Below are positions 8,413-19,205 of a stretch of 64,000 nt of DNA, one piece after another. Source of the DNA: Streptomyces globisporus. GTDB taxonomy: Bacteria; Actinomycetota; Actinomycetes; Streptomycetales; Streptomycetaceae. The notes beneath the pieces are model-generated. The model was not told the DNA's origin. It ran no database searches and worked only from the letters and a program-made list of their open reading frames with translations. The stretch spans positions 1-64,000 of the forward strand of contig BMTG01000008.1 of the NCBI GenBank assembly GCA_014649555.1. Reading direction: 5' to 3'. Position numbers and translations under genes: made by a program. Positions within the stretch are counted from its first letter, which is position 1; every line of letters begins with the position of its first letter.

Positions 8413-10158
8413 ATGTCCGTGTTGGAGGAGATGCGGATACGGTCGCTCGGAGTCATCGACGACGCGGTGGTGGAACTGTCACCCGGTTTCACCGCGGTCA
8501 CGGGTGAGACCGGCGCGGGCAAGACCATGGTCGTCACGAGCCTCGGGCTGCTGCTCGGCGGGCGCGCGGACCCCGCTCTCGTACGGGTCGGGGCCAAGGC
8601 CGCGGTCGTCGAGGGCCGGATCACCGTGTCCGACGGCGACGCGGCGGCGCTGCGGGCCGAGGAGGCCGGGGCGGAACTCGACGACGGTGCGCTGCTCATC
8701 AGCCGTACCGTTTCGGCCGAAGGGCGCTCACGGGCCCACCTCGGCGGCAGATCCGTACCGGTGGGGGTCCTGACCGAGCTGGCGGACGAACTCGTCGCCG
8801 TGCACGGCCAGACCGACCAGCAGGGCCTGCTCAAGCCCGCCCGGCAGCGGGGCGCCCTGGACCGGTACGCCGGGGACGGTGTCGAGGTCCCGCACGCCAA
8901 GTACGCGGCCGCCTACCGGCGGCTGCGCGCCGTCGCCACGGAGCTGGAGGAGCTGACCACCCGGGCCCGGGAGCGGGCCCAGGAGGCGGATCTGCTGCGC
9001 TTCGGGCTGAACGAGGTCGCGGCCGTCGAGCCGTTGCCGGGGGAGGACGTCGAGCTGGCCGCCGAAGCGGAGCGGCTCGGGCACGCCGAGGCCCTCGCCT
9101 CCGCCGCCTCCCTCGCGCACACCGCGCTGGCGGGGAACCCGGAGGACCCGGAGAGCGTCGACGCCACCACCGTGGTCGCCGCCGCCGGGCAGGCCCTGGA
9201 CGGGGTCCGGGCCCACGACCCGGCGCTGGCCGCGCTGGCGGACCGGGTGGGCGAGATCTCGATCCTGCTCGCCGACGTCTCCGGCGAGCTGGCCGGGTAC
9301 GCCGATCAGCTCGACGCCGACCCGGTGCGGCTGGCCGTCGTGGAGGAGCGCCGGGCCGCCCTGACCGCCCTGACCCGCAAGTACGGCGAGGACATCGCTG
9401 CCGTGCTGGCCTGGGCCCAGGAGGGTGCGGGCCGGCTCACCGAGCTGGAGGGCGACGACGAGCGGATCGGCGAGCTGACCGCCGAGCGCGATGCGCTGCG
9501 GGCCGAACTCTCCGCCCTGGGGCAGGCCTTGACCGACGCGCGTACGGAGGCCGCCGCGCGGTTCGCCGATGCGGTGACCGAGGAGCTGGCCTCACTCGCC
9601 ATGCCGCACGCCCGGGTCTCCTTCGCCGTCCGGCAGACCGAGGCGGCGGACGAGGCGTCCGGTATCGACATCGGTGGGCGGAGCGTCCTCTACGGCCCTT
9701 CGGGCGCCGACGAGGTGGAACTGCTTCTCGCCCCGCACCCGGGCGCCCAGCCCCGGCCGATCGCCAAGGGCGCGTCGGGCGGTGAGCTGTCCCGGGTGAT
9801 GCTCGCGGTCGAGGTCGTCTTCGCGGGCTCCGACCCCGTACCGACGTATCTCTTCGACGAGGTCGACGCGGGCGTCGGCGGCAAGGCGGCGGTCGAGGTC
9901 GGCCGACGCCTCGCCAAGCTCGCCAAGTCCGCCCAGGTCGTGGTCGTGACCCACTTGCCGCAGGTGGCGGCCTTCGCAGACCGGCAGTTGCTGGTCGAGA
10001 AGACCGTGGACGGCTCGGTGACCCGCAGCGGCGTCACCGTCCTGGAGGGCGAGGACCGGGTCCGGGAGCTGTCCCGGATGCTGGCGGGCCAGGAGGACTC
10101 CGAGACGGCCCGCGCTCATGCCGAGGAGCTGCTGGCCACGGCGCGCGCCGACGGGTGA
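8413..10158 (+). CDS. recN: DNA repair protein RecN
   Basis: A 581-residue SMC-like ATPase for double-strand-break repair. Walker A is GETGAGKTM near residue 36. A long Glu/Arg/Ala-rich coiled-coil region spans about 150-380 with the hinge inside it. The C-terminal head carries the GGELSRVMLA signature and Walker B LFDEVDAGVGG. The ATG at 8413 is used; GTG 8419 and ATG 8431 lie in the same frame and only trim the N-terminus. I see no obvious LexA box in the short upstream gap. It is the last gene of the tlyA-nadK-recN group. Confidence 0.94.
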   Translation: MSVLEEMRIRSLGVIDDAVVELSPGFTAVTGETGAGKTMVVTSLGLLLGGRADPALVRVGAKAAVVEGRITVSDGDAAALRAEEAGAELDDGALLISRTVSAEGRSRAHLGGRSVPVGVLTELADELVAVHGQTDQQGLLKPARQRGALDRYAGDGVEVPHAKYAAAYRRLRAVATELEELTTRARERAQEADLLRFGLNEVAAVEPLPGEDVELAAEAERLGHAEALASAASLAHTALAGNPEDPESVDATTVVAAAGQALDGVRAHDPALAALADRVGEISILLADVSGELAGYADQLDADPVRLAVVEERRAALTALTRKYGEDIAAVLAWAQEGAGRLTELEGDDERIGELTAERDALRAELSALGQALTDARTEAAARFADAVTEELASLAMPHARVSFAVRQTEAADEASGIDIGGRSVLYGPSGADEVELLLAPHPGAQPRPIAKGASGGELSRVMLAVEVVFAGSDPVPTYLFDEVDAGVGGKAAVEVGRRLAKLAKSAQVVVVTHLPQVAAFADRQLLVEKTVDGSVTRSGVTVLEGEDRVRELSRMLAGQEDSETARAHAEELLATARADG

Positions 10159-10187
10159 GGTCCGGGGGCGCGGTGCGCTTCGGTGTG

Positions 10188-10233
10188 GTGGTGCGGGTGC
10201 GGGCGGAGGAATCCCCGCCCGCACCCGCACCAC
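10188..10233 (+). terminator. stem-loop terminator after recN
   Basis: A perfect 19-bp stem: GTGGTGCGGGTGCGGGCGG at 10188-10206 pairs with 10215-10233, with an 8-base loop. There is no U-tract, which is common for Streptomyces terminators. It starts 29 bases after the recN stop. Confidence 0.75.
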
Positions 10234-10408
10234 GCGGATGACGGCAACTCCGCGTACCGTCATTCACCCGTGAGGGTGATGCGGTGTGGTCGGTTGTCGC
10301 CGTGGACGCGGCAGCAACGTTCCGCCGGTGCCGGAACGTGCGTACGGGCTGGCATCCTTGGCGCTGTTCTTGTTCCGCCGACTCCGGAGCCCCGGGGAGC
10401 CAATCAAC

Positions 10409-11506
10409 GTGTCACAGCTGCGTACGGTCCAAGTCCTGGGCGGCGGCAGTGCGGGCAGCAGCGCGCACGTCGGTTCGCTGGCCGCCGGGCTGGTGGCGCG
10501 CGGGGTGCAGGTGACCGTCTGCGCGCCGGCCGCCGTGGACCGCGCCTACGACTTCACGGCGACCGGAGCCCGCTTCCTGCCGGTGCCCCGGCGCAGCGAC
10601 CCGGCTGCCGTCGCCGCGTTGCGGGCGGCCTGCACGGGGGCGGACGTCGTCCACGCCCACGGACTCCACGCGGCCGCCCGCACCGCCCTCGCGCTGAGCG
10701 GGCGCACCGTGCCCCTCGTGACGACCTGGCACACCCGGCGGTACGCGGAAGGCGCCCGCCGCCAGATCCTGCACCTGCTGGAACGGCGCGCCGCACGGGC
10801 GGCGGCCGTGGTCCTCGCCCCCTCCTCCGACCTGGTGGACCTGGCCCGGGAGCGGGGCGCCCGCGATGCCCGGCTCGCCCCCGCCGCCGCCCCGCCCGCG
10901 TACCCGGACGGAGCCGTCGACGAGGGTAAGGTGCGGGCCGAACTGGGTGCGGTGGACCGGCCGTTGCTGATGGCTGTCGGCAGTCTCGTACCGCATCGCG
11001 GCTTCGGCACCCTGCTGGACGCGGCCCGCGCCTGGCGGCGGCTGGACCCCGTGCCGCTGCTCGTCATCGCGGGGGAGGGGCGCGACCGGGAGTCCCTGCA
11101 GCGGCGGATCAGGGACGAGGAATTGCCGGTCTCCCTCATCGGATCCCGGGAGGATGTGGGGGAGTTGGTCGCCGCCGCCGATCTCGCCCTGCTGCCGAGC
11201 CGGTGGGAGGGTCGCTCCCTGCTGGCGCAGGAGGCGCTGCGGTCCGGGGTGCCGCTGGTGGCCGCCGCGCTCGGTGGTGTGCCCGAACTGGTAGGTGAGG
11301 CAGCTGAGTTGGTGCCGTACGGCAACGCCGAGGCCCTGGCCCGTACGGTCGTGAGGCTGCTCGGGGACCCGGCGGCGCGGACCCGGCTCGCCGAGGCCGG
11401 GCGGGCGCAGGCGGCGGGCTGGCCCACCGAGGACGACACGATCGCCCATGTGCTCAGCGTCTACGACGAGTTGGCGCAGCCGCTGGCGACCGGGCGCGGC
11501 CGCTGA
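10409..11506 (+). CDS. GT4-family glycosyltransferase
   Basis: A 365-residue GT-B enzyme. The N-terminal half has the glycine-rich GGGSAGSSAHVGSLAAGL loop and VVHAHGLHAA. The C-terminal half has LMAVGSLVPHRGFGTLLDA, the LPSRWEGRSLLAQEAL donor-site E-x7-E-like motif and GVPELVG. These place it in CAZy GT4. Acceptor and donor are unknown; a cytosolic or membrane-surface lipid glycosylation role is only inference. The GTG at 10409 follows GGGGAG at a good distance and begins at the first conserved strand; the frame is open 120 bases further upstream. It is convergent with the PucR gene, with 61 bases between them. Confidence 0.8.
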   Translation: MSQLRTVQVLGGGSAGSSAHVGSLAAGLVARGVQVTVCAPAAVDRAYDFTATGARFLPVPRRSDPAAVAALRAACTGADVVHAHGLHAAARTALALSGRTVPLVTTWHTRRYAEGARRQILHLLERRAARAAAVVLAPSSDLVDLARERGARDARLAPAAAPPAYPDGAVDEGKVRAELGAVDRPLLMAVGSLVPHRGFGTLLDAARAWRRLDPVPLLVIAGEGRDRESLQRRIRDEELPVSLIGSREDVGELVAAADLALLPSRWEGRSLLAQEALRSGVPLVAAALGGVPELVGEAAELVPYGNAEALARTVVRLLGDPAARTRLAEAGRAQAAGWPTEDDTIAHVLSVYDELAQPLATGRGR

Positions 11507-11567
11507 GCGGACCGGCGAGGCGGCTCAGGGCGTGTCCGGCGGATCAGGGCCGGTCAGGCCGGTGCCG

Positions 11568-13193
11568 TCAGGTCGTGTGGCGGCGGGCCCGTAGCGCCAG
11601 GCTCAGTGCCAGTACCGTCTGCGGGTCGTCCAGGTCCGTGCCCAGCAGCTCGCCGATCCGCGCCAGCCGGTTGTAGAGGGTCTGGCGGTTGAGGTGCAGC
11701 TCGCGGGCGGTCTCCGCCTTGCGGCCCGCGTGCGCCAGATAGGCCTGGAGCGTCGGCAGCAACGGCGGGCGCGAGGTGCGGTCGTGCTCGCGCAGCGGGC
11801 CGATCGCCCGGTTCACGAACGCCGCCAGGTCCGGATGGTCCCGCAGCCGCCACAGCAGCAGGTCGATGTCGAGCCGCCGGGCGTCGTACCAGGGCCGGTC
11901 GTCCAGGCCCTGCGCGGCCGTCGCCGTCTCCGACGCGTGCCGCAGCCCGGCGCCCGCCGCCGCCCAGCCGCCCGCGACGCCGACCACGACCACCGGGTGC
12001 TGCGATCCGGCCCGGTCGAGACCGGCCCGTTCCACTCCCGCCCGCAGCGCCGCCGCCACCCGGTCCGCGACCGCCGTACGCTCGCCCTCCGACCGCAGGC
12101 CCAAGAGCAGTGGAACCCGCCCCTCCACGGGGCGTACGCCGAGCAGCACCGGCACCCCGACCGAGGCCAGCTCCTCCAGCACCGCACGGGCCAGCAGCGC
12201 CCAGTTGCCCGACGGGGACAGCTCGGGGGCCAGCCGCATCACGACCGGGAGCAGCGGTGTCCCGCCGGGGCGGAAGCCGAGCACCCGAGCCTGGGCGGGG
12301 GCGTCCTCCGGGGCGATCCGGCCCTCCGCCAGGTCGGTCAAAAAGTCGCCCCTGCCCCGGGCGGCCAGCTCCTCCTCCTGCCGGGCCTGCATCAGCACGA
12401 CCGCCAGGAGGCCCGCCGCACGCTCCGCCGCCATCCGGTGCACGGTGGCCAGCGGCCCGGCCACCGCGAGCAGCACCAGCCGCGCCCGTACCGAACCGGT
12501 CTCGGGCCCGCCGCCGGGCACGTCCACCAGCAGCGCACCGGTCGGCGGGGACTCCCGGGCCGCCCGGTCGCCGCGCATGCCCTCCCAGACCTGGAGCGGG
12601 TCCGCGCCGACCGGTCCGGTCCCGGTGGACGCCGCGTACAGGAGCTGGCCGTCGGGGGTCTCCAGGAAGACGGGGTTGGCGGTGAAGTCGGCGAGGATCC
12701 CGAGGACCTGCGGCACCCCGCCCCCGTCGAGCAGCGCCCGGGTGGCGCGCCGGTGCACCTCCTCCGCCTGCTGGAGCAGTGCGTAGTGCCCGTTGACGAT
12801 CTCGGTGTGCACCTCCTCGGTCACCGCGACGAACGGCACCTCGCGGTGCAGCTGGACCAGCGGAAGACCGGCCGCGCGGGCGGCGTCCACGATGGAGGCG
12901 GGCAGCCGGCCGAAGCGCGGGCCCAGCTCCACCACCAGGGCCGCGATGCCCCGGTCGGCGAGGCGGCGGACGAAGGCGCGCTGTTCGGCGGGGCGGGCGC
13001 CCAGGCCGAGCCCGGTCGTCAGGAGCAGCTCGCCTCCTTTGAGGAGCGAGGCGATGTTCGGGACCTCGCCCGCGTGCACCCACCGCACCGTACGGTTCAG
13101 CCGGTCGGCGCCGGCCACCACCTCCGGGAGCCCGGCGCGCAGCCCCGGCAGCTCCAGCGCCCGCTGCACGGTGATCCCGCTGTGGCTCTCCAC
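11568..13193 (-). CDS. PucR family transcriptional regulator
   Basis: A 541-residue regulator. The N-terminal PucR domain covers about residues 8-125 (ITVQRALELPGLRAGLPEVVAG; GGELLLTTGLGLG). The middle is a GGDEF-like/GAF-like sensory region. A C-terminal PucR-type helix-turn-helix covers about 480-535 (LQAYLAHAGRKAETARELHLNRQTLYNRL). PucR proteins regulate purine or nitrogen catabolism in Bacillus, but the Streptomyces members are numerous and mostly uncharacterised. No purine gene is adjacent, so the target is open. The ATG at 13193 begins MESHSGITVQRAL, where the domain begins. Confidence 0.88.
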   Translation of the reverse strand: MESHSGITVQRALELPGLRAGLPEVVAGADRLNRTVRWVHAGEVPNIASLLKGGELLLTTGLGLGARPAEQRAFVRRLADRGIAALVVELGPRFGRLPASIVDAARAAGLPLVQLHREVPFVAVTEEVHTEIVNGHYALLQQAEEVHRRATRALLDGGGVPQVLGILADFTANPVFLETPDGQLLYAASTGTGPVGADPLQVWEGMRGDRAARESPPTGALLVDVPGGGPETGSVRARLVLLAVAGPLATVHRMAAERAAGLLAVVLMQARQEEELAARGRGDFLTDLAEGRIAPEDAPAQARVLGFRPGGTPLLPVVMRLAPELSPSGNWALLARAVLEELASVGVPVLLGVRPVEGRVPLLLGLRSEGERTAVADRVAAALRAGVERAGLDRAGSQHPVVVVGVAGGWAAAGAGLRHASETATAAQGLDDRPWYDARRLDIDLLLWRLRDHPDLAAFVNRAIGPLREHDRTSRPPLLPTLQAYLAHAGRKAETARELHLNRQTLYNRLARIGELLGTDLDDPQTVLALSLALRARRHTT

Positions 13194-13316
13194 GTACCCG
13201 GCCCGCTTTCCCCTTGTTCCACGCCCGTACCCCGGGCGTCCGTCCTGTTCAGGACGCTACCGCCCGGAGCCCGGGGTGCGCATGGCAGGGGAGGCCCGGA
13301 TGCCGTGGTGGGGCCG

Positions 13317-13661
13317 TCACCGCGCGGCCAGCAACCCCACCAGCGCCCCCCGGCTCCGCCGCAACGCCTCGATCTGCTCGTCCAGGTCCGCCAGTTCCCC
13401 GTCCAGGATCGCCCGCAGCTCCGCACACCAGTCGAAGCCCGCCTGCTCGCCCCGGGCACACGGCAGCACCTGACGGATCACCTCGGTGGAGAGCCCGGCC
13501 CGCAGCAGCGCCCGGATCTTCCGCACGGAGGCGACCGCGTCCTCGTCGTACGCGCGGTAGCCGTTCGTCCCCCGCCTCGCCTCCAGCAGCCCCTGCGCCT
13601 CGTAGTACCGCAACGACCGCGCGCTGACGCCCGTCCGCCGCGACAACTCCCCGATCAGCAT
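13317..13661 (-). CDS. MerR family transcriptional regulator
   Basis: A 114-residue MerR-type activator. The winged helix begins at once (MLIGELSRRTGVSARSLRYYEAQGLL), then NGYRAYDEDAV, then a dimerisation helix containing DEQIEALRRSRGALVGLL. The start at 13661 removes an unconserved upstream extension. Two Cys residues (LPCARGEQ, DWCAEL) lie where metal- or thiol-sensing relatives bind ligand, but spacing is not diagnostic. It is divergent from the class IV aminotransferase, and the 59-bp gap holds a textbook MerR-type promoter, so it very likely controls that gene. Confidence 0.88.
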   Translation of the reverse strand: MLIGELSRRTGVSARSLRYYEAQGLLEARRGTNGYRAYDEDAVASVRKIRALLRAGLSTEVIRQVLPCARGEQAGFDWCAELRAILDGELADLDEQIEALRRSRGALVGLLAAR

Positions 13662-13681
13662 GCCTGCCCCGCCTCCGACGC

Positions 13682-13712
13682 TTGACCTTGACACCGGTGT
13701 CAAGCCCTAACG
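13682..13712 (+). promoter_or_regulatory. MerR-type promoter with central palindrome
   Basis: CTTGACACCGGTGTCAAG at 13687-13704 is a perfect 18-bp palindrome. A -35 TTGACC (13682-13687) is separated by 19 bp from a -10-like CTAACG (13707-13712). The overlong spacer containing the dyad is the hallmark of MerR-activated promoters. The predicted transcript start, 7-9 bases later, falls at the aminotransferase ATG (13721), suggesting a leaderless mRNA. Confidence 0.75.
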
Positions 13713-13720
13713 TCCGGGCC

Positions 13721-14527
13721 ATGAACGAAGATTCCCCGCACATCGCGTACCTCGACGGCCGGCCGGCGACCACCGGCGACCTGGCGCCGCTCGCCTTCTC
13801 GGGCCATGCCCACTTCACCGCCCTGCAGATCCGCGACGGGCGGGCCCGGGGCCTGGACCTCCATCTGGAGCGGCTGCGGTCCGCGTCGGTGGAGCTGTTC
13901 GGCCGTGCCCTGCCCGACGACGTGGTCCGCGCCCGCCTCCGTACGGCACTTCAGGACGGGCCGGCCGACATGTCGCTGACGGCCACGGTGTTCTCCACGG
14001 CGGGGGAGTTCGCCGCGCCCGACGGCGACCTGACCGTCCTGGTGCGGACCGGACCGCCGTCGTCCGGCCCCGACGGCCCGCTCGCCCTGGCGGCGGTGGA
14101 ACACGAACGGTTCCTGCCGCACGTCAAGCACGTCGGCGAGGTCGCCAAGACGCACCTGCTCCGGCAGGCCGTCGCCGACGGCTTCGACGACGCCGCCTTC
14201 CTGGACCGCGAGGGCCGCTTCAGCGAGGCGACCATCTGGAACCTGGTGTTCTGGGACGGCGAGTCGGTGGTGTGGCCCGAGGCCCGGATCCTGACCGGTA
14301 CGACACTGGGCATCGTCCGCAGGCAACTGGACGCGCTCGGCATCGGCCAGCGGGTCGCCCCGGTCACCCCGGCCGACCTGCCCTCCCTCGCCGGTGCGGC
14401 CGTCATGAACTCCTGGACCCCGGGGATCGCCGTCCACCGCATCGGCTCCACCGACCTGCCCGCCGCGCCGCAGTTCCTTCAGACGCTCCACCGGGCCTAC
14501 ACAGCCGAACCGCCCACCGCGCCCTGA
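13721..14527 (+). CDS. class IV aminotransferase / aminodeoxychorismate-lyase-like PLP enzyme
   Basis: A 268-residue fold-type IV PLP enzyme. Family features are the likely PLP Lys in VGEVAKTHLLRQ or the preceding HVKHVGE, the SEATIWNLVFW segment and the phosphate-binding TGTTLGIVRRQL turn. The family includes branched-chain and D-amino-acid aminotransferases and 4-amino-4-deoxychorismate lyase; the length fits the last two better, but the substrate cannot be fixed. The ATG at 13721 has no Shine-Dalgarno sequence and coincides with the predicted transcript start of the MerR-type promoter. Control by the divergent MerR protein is strongly suggested. Confidence 0.85.
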   Translation: MNEDSPHIAYLDGRPATTGDLAPLAFSGHAHFTALQIRDGRARGLDLHLERLRSASVELFGRALPDDVVRARLRTALQDGPADMSLTATVFSTAGEFAAPDGDLTVLVRTGPPSSGPDGPLALAAVEHERFLPHVKHVGEVAKTHLLRQAVADGFDDAAFLDREGRFSEATIWNLVFWDGESVVWPEARILTGTTLGIVRRQLDALGIGQRVAPVTPADLPSLAGAAVMNSWTPGIAVHRIGSTDLPAAPQFLQTLHRAYTAEPPTAP

Positions 14528-14548
14528 GAAGCGCGATGGGCGGTTCGG
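14505..14548. terminator. bidirectional terminator overlapping a stop codon
   Basis: CCGAACCGCCCACCGCGC (14505-14522) pairs with 14531-14548 with one mismatch, and the aminotransferase TGA (14525-14527) sits in the loop. The next gene is convergent and ends 15 bases later, so the hairpin probably serves both. Confidence 0.75.
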
Positions 14549-14562
14549 TGGCGCCCTCAGCC

Positions 14563-16389
14563 TCAGCCCACGTACGCGCCGCTCGCCGTCAGCCGCAGAG
14601 CCGTGTCGATCAGCGGGACGTGGCTGAACGCCTGCGGGAAGTTCCCCACCTGGCGCTGGAGGTTCGAGTCCCACTCCTCGGCCAGCAGGCCCAGGTCGTT
14701 GCGGAGCGACAGCAGCTTCTCGAACAGCTGGCGTGCCTCGTCGACCCGGCCGATCATCGCGAGGTCGTCGGCCATCCAGAAGGAGCAGGCCAGGAACGCA
14801 CCCTCATCGCCCTCCAGACCGTCGACGCCCGCGTCCTCGCCCTCGGTCGGGTAGCGCAGGATGAAGCCGTCCTCCGTGGACAGCTCCCGCTGGATCGCCT
14901 CGATCGTGCCGATGACCCGCTTGTCGTCCGGCGGCAGGAAGCCCATCTGCGGGATGAGCAGCAGGGAGGCGTCCAGCTCCTTCGACCCGTAGGACTGGGT
15001 GAAGGTGTTGCGCTCCTTGTCGTAGCCGCGCTCGCAGACGTCCCGGTGGATGTCGTCGCGGAGCTCGTACCACCGCTCCAGCGGGCCCTCGACGTCACCG
15101 GACTCGACCAGCTTGATCGTCCGGTCGACCGCGACCCACGCCATCACCTTCGAGTGCACGAAGTGGCGGCGCGGGCCGCGCACCTCCCAGATGCCCTCGT
15201 CGGGCTCCTCCCAGTGCTTCTCCAGATACTCGATCAGCTTCAGCTGGAGGCCCATGGCGTAGTCGTTGCGGGTCAGACCCGTCATGTGCGCCAGGTGCAG
15301 TGCCTCGGTGACCTCGCCGTACACGTCCAGCTGGAGCTGGTTGGCCGCGCCGTTGCCGACGCGGACCGGGGTGGAGTTCTCGTAACCGGGCAGCCAGTCC
15401 AGCTCCGCCTCGCCGAGCTCGCGCTCACCGGCGATGCCGTACATGATCTGGAGGTTCTCCGGGTCGCCCGCCACCGCCCGCAGCAGCCACTCGCGCCACG
15501 CGCGGGCCTCTTCCCGGTAGCCGGTGCGCAGCAGCGAGGAGAGGGTGATCGCGGCGTCCCGCAGCCAGGTGTAGCGGTAGTCCCAGTTCCGTACGCCCCC
15601 GATCTCCTCGGGCAGCGACGTCGTCGGCGCGGCGACGATGCCGCCGGTCGGCGCGTACGTGAGGGCCTTGAGCGTGATCAGGGAGCGGACGACCGCCTCC
15701 CGGTAGGGCCCGTGGTACGTGCACTGCTCGACCCATTCGCGCCAGAAGCTCTCCGTCGCCTCCAGCGAGTTCTCCGGTTCGGGGAGGGCGGGCGGCTCGT
15801 GGTGCGAGGGCTGCCAGCTGATCGTGAACGCCACCCGGTCGCCGGGGCCCACAGTGAAGTCGGAGTACGTGGTCAGATTCTGGCCATACGTTTCCGCTTC
15901 GGTGTCCAGCCAGACCGAGTCGGGCCCGGCGACCGCGACCGTACGGTTGTCGACCTTGTGCACCCACGGCGTCACCCGGCCGTAGCTGAACCGCATCCGC
16001 AGCTCCGAGCGCATCGGGACCCGGCCGCTGACACCCTCCACGATCCGGATGAGCTGGGGCGCGCCGTCACGCGGGGGCATGAAATCGGTCACCCGTACGG
16101 TGCCGCGCGGTGTGTCCCACTCCGATTCCAGGATGAGGGAGTCACCGCGGTAGCGCCGCCGGTCGGCGGAGGCTGGTTCCGTTCCCTCCGCTCTCGCGGG
16201 GCCCAGGCGCCAGAAGCCGTGCTCCTCGGTGCCCAGCAGCCCCGCGAAGACGGCGTGTGAGTCGAAGCGGGGGAGGCACAGCCAGTCCGCCGTGCCGTCC
16301 CGGCAGACCAGGGCTGCGGTCTGCATGTCTCCGATGAGTGCGTAATCCTCGATGCGCCCGGCCACGTGCGTCTCCAGTCGAACGGCCAT
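14563..16389 (-). CDS. glycoside hydrolase family 15 enzyme (glucoamylase/trehalase-like)
   Basis: A 608-residue protein. The N-terminal beta-sandwich contains IEDYALIGDMQTAALVCRDGTADWLCLPRFDS, typical of the actinobacterial GH15 group. The (alpha/alpha)6 barrel contains NWDYRYTWLRDAAITLSSLL with a catalytic Glu candidate near WREWLL, and a second acidic region at DEGIWEVRGPRRHFVHSKVMAWVAVDR. Mycobacterial relatives of this architecture hydrolyse trehalose; others are glucoamylases, so the substrate is not settled. There is no signal peptide, so it acts in the cytosol, fitting turnover of storage trehalose or glycogen. Confidence 0.88.
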   Translation of the reverse strand: MAVRLETHVAGRIEDYALIGDMQTAALVCRDGTADWLCLPRFDSHAVFAGLLGTEEHGFWRLGPARAEGTEPASADRRRYRGDSLILESEWDTPRGTVRVTDFMPPRDGAPQLIRIVEGVSGRVPMRSELRMRFSYGRVTPWVHKVDNRTVAVAGPDSVWLDTEAETYGQNLTTYSDFTVGPGDRVAFTISWQPSHHEPPALPEPENSLEATESFWREWVEQCTYHGPYREAVVRSLITLKALTYAPTGGIVAAPTTSLPEEIGGVRNWDYRYTWLRDAAITLSSLLRTGYREEARAWREWLLRAVAGDPENLQIMYGIAGERELGEAELDWLPGYENSTPVRVGNGAANQLQLDVYGEVTEALHLAHMTGLTRNDYAMGLQLKLIEYLEKHWEEPDEGIWEVRGPRRHFVHSKVMAWVAVDRTIKLVESGDVEGPLERWYELRDDIHRDVCERGYDKERNTFTQSYGSKELDASLLLIPQMGFLPPDDKRVIGTIEAIQRELSTEDGFILRYPTEGEDAGVDGLEGDEGAFLACSFWMADDLAMIGRVDEARQLFEKLLSLRNDLGLLAEEWDSNLQRQVGNFPQAFSHVPLIDTALRLTASGAYVG

Positions 16390-16806
16390 GTCGCCCCGTC
16401 AAAGGGCGCTTACTGCGGGTCAAGGGGGTCGTAGGGTCTTTCACCCGGGAAGATCCGACGAGTTCCTGTACCGGTGGGCGGCCTGGGTGGTGCCGCCGCC
16501 CGGCCGTCTCGGCAGCGAGTGTTTGAGCAGGATACGACGCACGATGAAGATCCGCGCGCCGGTGCCCGCAAGATCTCTGAGCTGATCGGGTGGGACGTGA
16601 AATGACTGGGGTGAAGCTGTGACGCCCTTGTGCAGGGTGTGGCCGGAAGCAGCCTCCCGCCGTCGCTGTTACCCTGGTAGCCCGTGGACGGTGGTCGTCT
16701 CTGACAGCGGACGAGGCCCCCGAACCGCAGCGACGGCACCCCCGGAATCCCCGGTTCGGCTGCCGTTCGCACCTCAGAATCGCGACCACGGGAGCCCCCT
16801 TTGGCT
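16390..16806. other. intergenic region between GH15 and pyrG
   Basis: About 415 bases separate divergent genes, so promoters for both should lie here. TTACCCT near 16669-16675 is a possible -10 for pyrG, with no convincing -35. GGGAG at 16790-16794 is the pyrG ribosome site. I see no pyrimidine-responsive C-run initiation site or leader hairpin, and no small gene I can support. Confidence 0.4.
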
Positions 16807-18474
<1,668 letters not shown>

Positions 18475-18494
18475 CACCGAGGCATTACGGTTGA

Positions 18495-18538
18495 CCGGGG
18501 TACGGATCCGCAACGGATCGGTACCCCGGTTTCCTTTT
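18495..18538 (+). terminator. pyrG intrinsic terminator
   Basis: CCGGGGTACGGATCCG (18495-18510) pairs with 18514-18529 across a CAA loop with one mismatch, then TTTCCTTTT. It begins 20 bases after the pyrG stop. Confidence 0.88.
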
Positions 18539-18561
18539 GGTTCGTGGGAGGACGTAGGCAC

Positions 18562-19188
18562 ATGGGTATCCAGGACACGCCCGAGGAGTGGCAGGTCACC
18601 GCGACGGTGACCCCCTTCACCGGCAACAAGACCAGCGTCCGCACCGACCAGGTGGTGATGCCCGACGGTTCCGTCCACGGCCGTGACTACCAGGTCCACC
18701 CGGGCTCCGTCGCCGTCCTCGCGATCGACGACGAGGACCGGGTCCTCGTGCTGCGCCAGTACCGCCACCCGGTACGCCACCGGCTCTGGGAGATCCCGGC
18801 CGGACTGCTCGACATCCCCGGCGAGAACCCCCTGCACGCCGCCCAGCGCGAGCTGTACGAGGAGGCGCACGTCAAGGCCGAGGACTGGCGGGTGCTGACC
18901 GACGTCTACACCACGCCCGGCGGCTGCGACGAGGCCGTGCGGATCTTCCTGGCCCGGGATCTCTCCGAGGCGGAGGGCGAGCGGTACGCGGTCGCGGAGG
19001 AAGAGGCCGACATGGAGCAGGCCCGGGTGCCGCTGGACGAGCTGGTCCGCTCGGTCATCGCGGGGGACCTGCACAACAACTGCCTGGTCGTCGGGGTGCT
19101 CGCGCTCACCGCCGTCCGCGCGGGCGACGGCGTCGACGCGCTGCGCCCCGCCGAAGCGCCCTGGCCGGCCCGGCCCTTCGAGGCCTGA
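18562..19188 (+). CDS. Nudix hydrolase, ADP-ribose pyrophosphatase type
   Basis: A 208-residue Nudix enzyme of the ADPRase group. The Nudix box runs from AGLLDIPGENPLHAAQ to RELYEEAHV: the REL-x-EE catalytic core is intact, but there is one extra residue before the first Glu, and the usual Gly after EEx is His. The LRQYRHPVRHRLWEIPAG segment upstream of the box is typical of ADP-ribose pyrophosphatases, which split ADP-ribose to AMP and ribose 5-phosphate. The start MGIQDTPEEW at 18562 follows GGGAGGACG. It may link with the ADP-ribose-sensing NAD operon further on, but that is inference. Confidence 0.87.
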   Translation: MGIQDTPEEWQVTATVTPFTGNKTSVRTDQVVMPDGSVHGRDYQVHPGSVAVLAIDDEDRVLVLRQYRHPVRHRLWEIPAGLLDIPGENPLHAAQRELYEEAHVKAEDWRVLTDVYTTPGGCDEAVRIFLARDLSEAEGERYAVAEEEADMEQARVPLDELVRSVIAGDLHNNCLVVGVLALTAVRAGDGVDALRPAEAPWPARPFEA

Positions 19189-19205
19189 CAGCCCGTCCGG
19201 TGCCC

